Source: CAZFQD01 sp964520885 (lineage in GTDB: Bacteria; Bacillota; Clostridia; Oscillospirales; SIG519). Taken from it: a DNA stretch of 15,854 nucleotides. The notes below the pieces were generated by a model, which was given only the letters and a program-made list of their open reading frames with translations, was not told the DNA's origin and ran no database searches. The translations under genes and the position numbers were made by a program. Position 1 is the stretch's first letter, and each line of letters begins with the position of its first letter. Where the stretch lies: positions 1 to 15,854 of the forward strand of contig CAZFQD010000040.1 of NCBI GenBank assembly GCA_964520885.1, given 5' to 3'. Of this stretch, positions 13,145-15,854 are shown piece after piece.

Positions 13145-14197
13145 TTAGTTATTCCTCATTATTTTTTCAAATTCCTTTAAAAACTCTTGGTTTTCCTCTT
13201 TACTACCTGCTGTTATTCTTAGTAAATTATTAAAACAACGAACAGCAATTCCTTTTTTCAAAAGTTCTTCATATATTTTAACAGCATTATTTGTTTTAAT
13301 TAGAACAAAATTAGTAAAAGTATTAAATACGAATAACTCACTATTTTTCTTTTCTATTTCCTTTACACCATTATACAACATTTTTGTGTTATTTTTAATA
13401 CTTTCTACACAAAAATCAAGATATTTTTTTTCTTTTAGAATACATTGCCCCATTCTCTGTGTCAATTCATTGACATTAAATGGAGATTTTGCGGCTCTTA
13501 GAGCATTTGTAAGCTCTTTTGAAGTTATTGCAAAACCTAAACGAAGTGCGGCTAAACCAAATGCTTTTGAGCAGGTTTTTAATATAATTAAGTTTTTATA
13601 TTTTTTAAATTCATTTATAAGGCTTTCATTCCAAAAGTCCATATATGCTTCATCTAAAACCAAAAGCCCATCAAAACAATTAATTATCTTTTTTATTTCT
13701 TCTTTTTTTAGCCCCTGTCCTGTTGGATTGCAAGGATTAGAAAAAATTATAATGCGAGGCTTTTCTTTATTTATTATTTTAATTAATTTATCCACTTCAA
13801 TATTTAGCATCTCATCTTTTGGTAATTCAATTGTTTTTAAATCAGCCAAAAAGGAATAAAAACGATACATTGAAAAATCGGGAGCAAAACAAATAACTTT
13901 ATCGTCCTTATCGGTAAAACAGTTTATAATAATTGAAATTAGCTCATCTGAACCATTTCCTGCTGTAATATATTTTTCCTCTACATTAAAATAATCACCG
14001 AAAGCCCTACACACATTTTCTGCCAACGGGTCCGGATAGCGATTATATGGCAAATCGTAGGCAATTTTTGAGAGTTTTTCTCTTAAATTTTCTGGCATTG
14101 AAATAAAACTCTCATTTGCATCAAACCTTATTTTGTATTGCCCCTTTAATGGCTCATAAGGAGTTAGGTCTTTTAGTTTTTGGTTTAGTATGCTCAT
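13145..14197 (-). CDS. hisC: Histidinol-phosphate aminotransferase
   Basis: This PLP enzyme transaminates imidazole acetol phosphate to histidinol phosphate. At 350 residues it is the normal fold type I length. The PLP lysine is Lys211 in TCSKAFGLAALRLGF. Supporting residues are Asn157 in SNPCNPTG, Asp182 and Tyr185 in LDEAYMDF, and Arg219 after the lysine loop. The N-terminal RFDANES and AGNGSDELI (79-87) substrate and cofactor motifs are intact. GAAAGGA lies eight bases before the ATG. The roughly 240-base gap to hisD holds a transposase remnant and two repeat elements, so transcription from hisD must cross these. Confidence 0.96.
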   Translation of the reverse strand: MSILNQKLKDLTPYEPLKGQYKIRFDANESFISMPENLREKLSKIAYDLPYNRYPDPLAENVCRAFGDYFNVEEKYITAGNGSDELISIIINCFTDKDDKVICFAPDFSMYRFYSFLADLKTIELPKDEMLNIEVDKLIKIINKEKPRIIIFSNPCNPTGQGLKKEEIKKIINCFDGLLVLDEAYMDFWNESLINEFKKYKNLIILKTCSKAFGLAALRLGFAITSKELTNALRAAKSPFNVNELTQRMGQCILKEKKYLDFCVESIKNNTKMLYNGVKEIEKKNSELFVFNTFTNFVLIKTNNAVKIYEELLKKGIAVRCFNNLLRITAGSKEENQEFLKEFEKIMRNN

Positions 14198-14233
14198 AGT
14201 GTTTTCCTTTCTAATTGAGAATTGAAAATTTAG

Positions 14234-14259
14234 CCTGTCAGCAAAGCTGACTGAGGATT
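14234..14259 (+). repeat. CTGTCAGC repeat, copy 2
   Basis: This shares CTGTCAGCAAAGCTGACTGA and the following GGATT with the copy at 509-532, in opposite orientation. GTCAGC and GCTGAC form a 6-bp stem around AAA. It lies between hisC and the REP that truncates the transposase remnant. Confidence 0.6.
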
Positions 14260-14292
14260 AATGCCGTTTTCTTTAATTGATTTAATAATTAT

Positions 14293-14448
14293 TCAATGTT
14301 CATTCGGAACGCATTCAATGCGTTCCCTACAAATTTTCAACAACAAATGGATATGATTTGGCATTACAACATAATTATCTATATAAATATTTTCATAATA
14401 TTTTGGAATATTTTTTATTGCATTATCAACAATTAATCCTAATTCCTT
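14293..14448 (-). pseudogene. Truncated REP-associated (Y1/IS200-like) transposase
   Basis: A 51-codon minus-strand frame, uninterrupted until TGA at 14293-14295, starts KELGLIVDNAIKN and contains IDNYVVMPNHIHLLLK. IDNYVVMPNHIHLL is the hallmark of Y1 HUH transposases of the REP-associated (RAYT) group, with the metal-binding HIH at residues 32-34. The N-terminal half of the protein, the catalytic tyrosine helix and any real start codon are absent. Homology stops after LLLKI, where a REP palindrome (14305-14331) begins. The first codons overlap the last four codons of hisD in another frame. This is a dead remnant. Confidence 0.8.
14305..14331 (-). repeat. REP palindrome inside the transposase remnant
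   Basis: GGAACGCATT (14306-14315) and AATGCGTTCC (14317-14326) form a 10-bp stem. On the minus strand it carries the TGTAGGG head common to the family. It is fused to the coding remnant of a RAYT, the type of enzyme that is thought to mobilise REPs. Confidence 0.7.
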
Positions 14449-15731
14449 TTAAACCTTATCCCAATAGAATTTTTATGTGCCGTTAGCCCTTCGCTTTCGG
14501 CTAAAAGCATAATTTTATCTTTATCTTTTTTTAAAGCCTCTTGCGAATAATAAATAAAACTTGATTTTTTAATAAAACTATCGGTTGAAAGGGGAGAGAA
14601 GAACCTTGCTGTGCCACTCGTTGGTAAAATGTGGTTAGGACCTGCAAAATAATCTCCCAATGGTTCGGGCGAATATTTGCCTAAGAATATTGAACCTGCA
14701 TTTTCTATTTTTTCTAATTGCTCCATAGGGCTTTTTACCATTATTTCCAAATGCTCGGGGGCAATTTCGTTTGACATTTCTATTGCCTTTTCTATACTAT
14801 CACAAATTATTATTGCCCCATAATCCTCAATAGATTTTTGTGCTATTTCTTTTCTTTCCAATTTAGAAAGTTGAGAATATAGTTCTTTAACTGTGTCATC
14901 TGCTATTTTTTTTGAAGTTGTAATTAAAATTGAGGATGCCAAAACATCATGCTCGGCTTGACTTAGCATATCTGCCGCCAAATACGAGCAATCGGCAGTA
15001 TTGTCAGCTATAATTAATATTTCACTCGGTCCTGCTATCATATCAATATCCACTGTTCCAAACACAAGCCTTTTAGCAGTAGCAACAAAAATATTACCTG
15101 GTCCTACGATTTTATCCACCTTTGGAATTGTTTGCGTTCCATAAGCCAAAGCGGCTACCGCTTGTGCCCCACCTACCAAAAATACTCTGTCAACTCCTGC
15201 GATTTTAGCGGCGGCTAAAATAATATTATTAGGTAATCCATCCTTGCTTGGAGGGGTAACCATTATTATTTCCTTAACCCCTGCAACTTTTGCAGGAATA
15301 GCATTCATTAAAACTGAGGAAGGATAAGCGGCAGTGCCACCCGGCACATAAATTCCAACACGGTTTAGCCCTCTAACCCTTTGCCCTTTAATAGCACCGT
15401 CCCCATTATCAATAACAAAGCCTTCCTTTTTTTGCTTTATGTGAAAGGCGAAAATATTTTCCTTAGCCTGTTCCAATGCAGATATTAGCTCCTTTGAAAC
15501 ACTGTTATAAGCCTTTTTAATTTCTTTTTTTGAAACCTCAAAGCTATCCAAATCAACCTTATCAAATTTTTTTGAATATTCTTTTAAAGCTTTATCTCCA
15601 TTTTCATAAACATTTTCAATTATTTCTTTTACTAAAATTTGCGTTTCATTGGCTGTTTTAATATTTCTTTTTTTTAATTCCTTCAAAAAAATATATTCGT
15701 CTTTTCCGTTTGCAATTATTTGTTTAATCAT
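14439..15731 (-). CDS. hisD: Histidinol dehydrogenase
   Basis: It oxidises L-histidinol to L-histidine in two NAD-dependent steps with zinc. At 430 residues it is normal. Diagnostic motifs are VPGGTAAYPSSVLMNAIPA, VGPGNIFVATAKR, IAGPSEILIIAD, AEHDV and the catalytic APEHLE (Glu-His pair near 321). The C-terminal EGLTAHKNSI is typical. The frame extends to 15749, but AAAGGGAA lies inside and about eight bases before the ATG at 15731, so I choose that start. It is the first his gene visible. hisG, its usual upstream neighbour, would begin right of the window; the approximately 120 bases to the edge hold only a REP repeat and AT-rich sequence. The last four codons overlap a transposase remnant. 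Confidence 0.97.
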   Translation of the reverse strand: MIKQIIANGKDEYIFLKELKKRNIKTANETQILVKEIIENVYENGDKALKEYSKKFDKVDLDSFEVSKKEIKKAYNSVSKELISALEQAKENIFAFHIKQKKEGFVIDNGDGAIKGQRVRGLNRVGIYVPGGTAAYPSSVLMNAIPAKVAGVKEIIMVTPPSKDGLPNNIILAAAKIAGVDRVFLVGGAQAVAALAYGTQTIPKVDKIVGPGNIFVATAKRLVFGTVDIDMIAGPSEILIIADNTADCSYLAADMLSQAEHDVLASSILITTSKKIADDTVKELYSQLSKLERKEIAQKSIEDYGAIIICDSIEKAIEMSNEIAPEHLEIMVKSPMEQLEKIENAGSIFLGKYSPEPLGDYFAGPNHILPTSGTARFFSPLSTDSFIKKSSFIYYSQEALKKDKDKIMLLAESEGLTAHKNSIGIRFKRN

Positions 15732-15790
15732 AATATTTTCCCTTTCCATTAGCCAACTTCATTTTTACAAAGTAAAATGTAGAATGTAAT

Positions 15791-15818
15791 TGTCATTGCG
15801 AGCGTAGCGTGGCAATCT
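15791..15818 (+). repeat. REP-like repeat (GTCATTGCGAGC family), copy 2
   Basis: It starts TGTCATTGCGAGC and ends GTGGCAATCT, with ATTGC (15795-15799) facing GCAAT (15812-15816). It matches 9876-9903. It lies upstream of hisD. Nothing else is recognisable between it and the window edge; I cannot tell whether the last 36 bases include the tail of a gene. Confidence 0.65.
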
Positions 15819-15854
15819 CATTTTCCACTTTCTACTTATATTAAAGTGCTTCTG

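Noticed and set aside
15819..15854. 3' end of hisG at the right edge
   Set aside because: Thirty-six bases are too few to identify a gene; the idea rests only on usual his gene order.

Overview
The window is AT-rich (roughly two-thirds A+T by eye), with strong AAAGGA/GGAGG ribosome binding sites and textbook TTGACA/TATAAT promoters. It looks like chromosomal DNA of a low-GC Firmicute, most likely an uncultured or gut-type member of the Clostridia; no taxonomic marker gene is present, so this is inference. Nearly all genes are on the minus strand.

Left end (1-718): no convincing gene. It is packed with short palindromic repeats of several REP-like families plus hairpins. Then comes nrdJ (719-3010, -), a B12-dependent ribonucleotide reductase, with a consensus promoter overlapped by a pair of NrdR-type boxes. 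Divergent from it is a flavin reductase-like gene (3325-3966, +). guaA (4134-5990, -) follows and encodes an unusually long GMP synthase that resembles the eukaryotic form. Next is a small zinc-ribbon gene (6170-6448, -) behind a perfect consensus promoter and a GC-rich, tRNA-like leader.

Right part (6778-15731, -): a histidine biosynthesis cluster read hisD-hisC-hisB-hisH-hisA-hisF-[ankyrin membrane protein]-[abiEi-abiEii]-hisI-hisE. It covers the pathway from phosphoribosyl-ATP to histidinol phosphate, plus HisD for the last two oxidations. hisG/hisZ and histidinol-phosphate phosphatase are not in the window; hisG probably lies beyond the right edge.

The cluster has been heavily remodelled. 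An AbiE-type (type IV) toxin-antitoxin pair with its own promoter and inverted-repeat operator lies directly before hisI. On its far side is a decayed 20-codon copy of the hisI 5' end, so the cassette is flanked by direct repeats of hisI sequence, the signature of an insertion into the operon. The gap between hisD and hisC holds a truncated REP-associated transposase (RAYT) whose reading frame is interrupted by a REP palindrome. Another REP palindrome supplies the last codons of hisA. Between hisC and hisB are two facing arrays of 10-bp repeats.

The most interesting single story is the abiE insertion. With no visible terminator between abiEii and hisI, expression of hisI-hisE may now depend partly on a toxin-antitoxin promoter.
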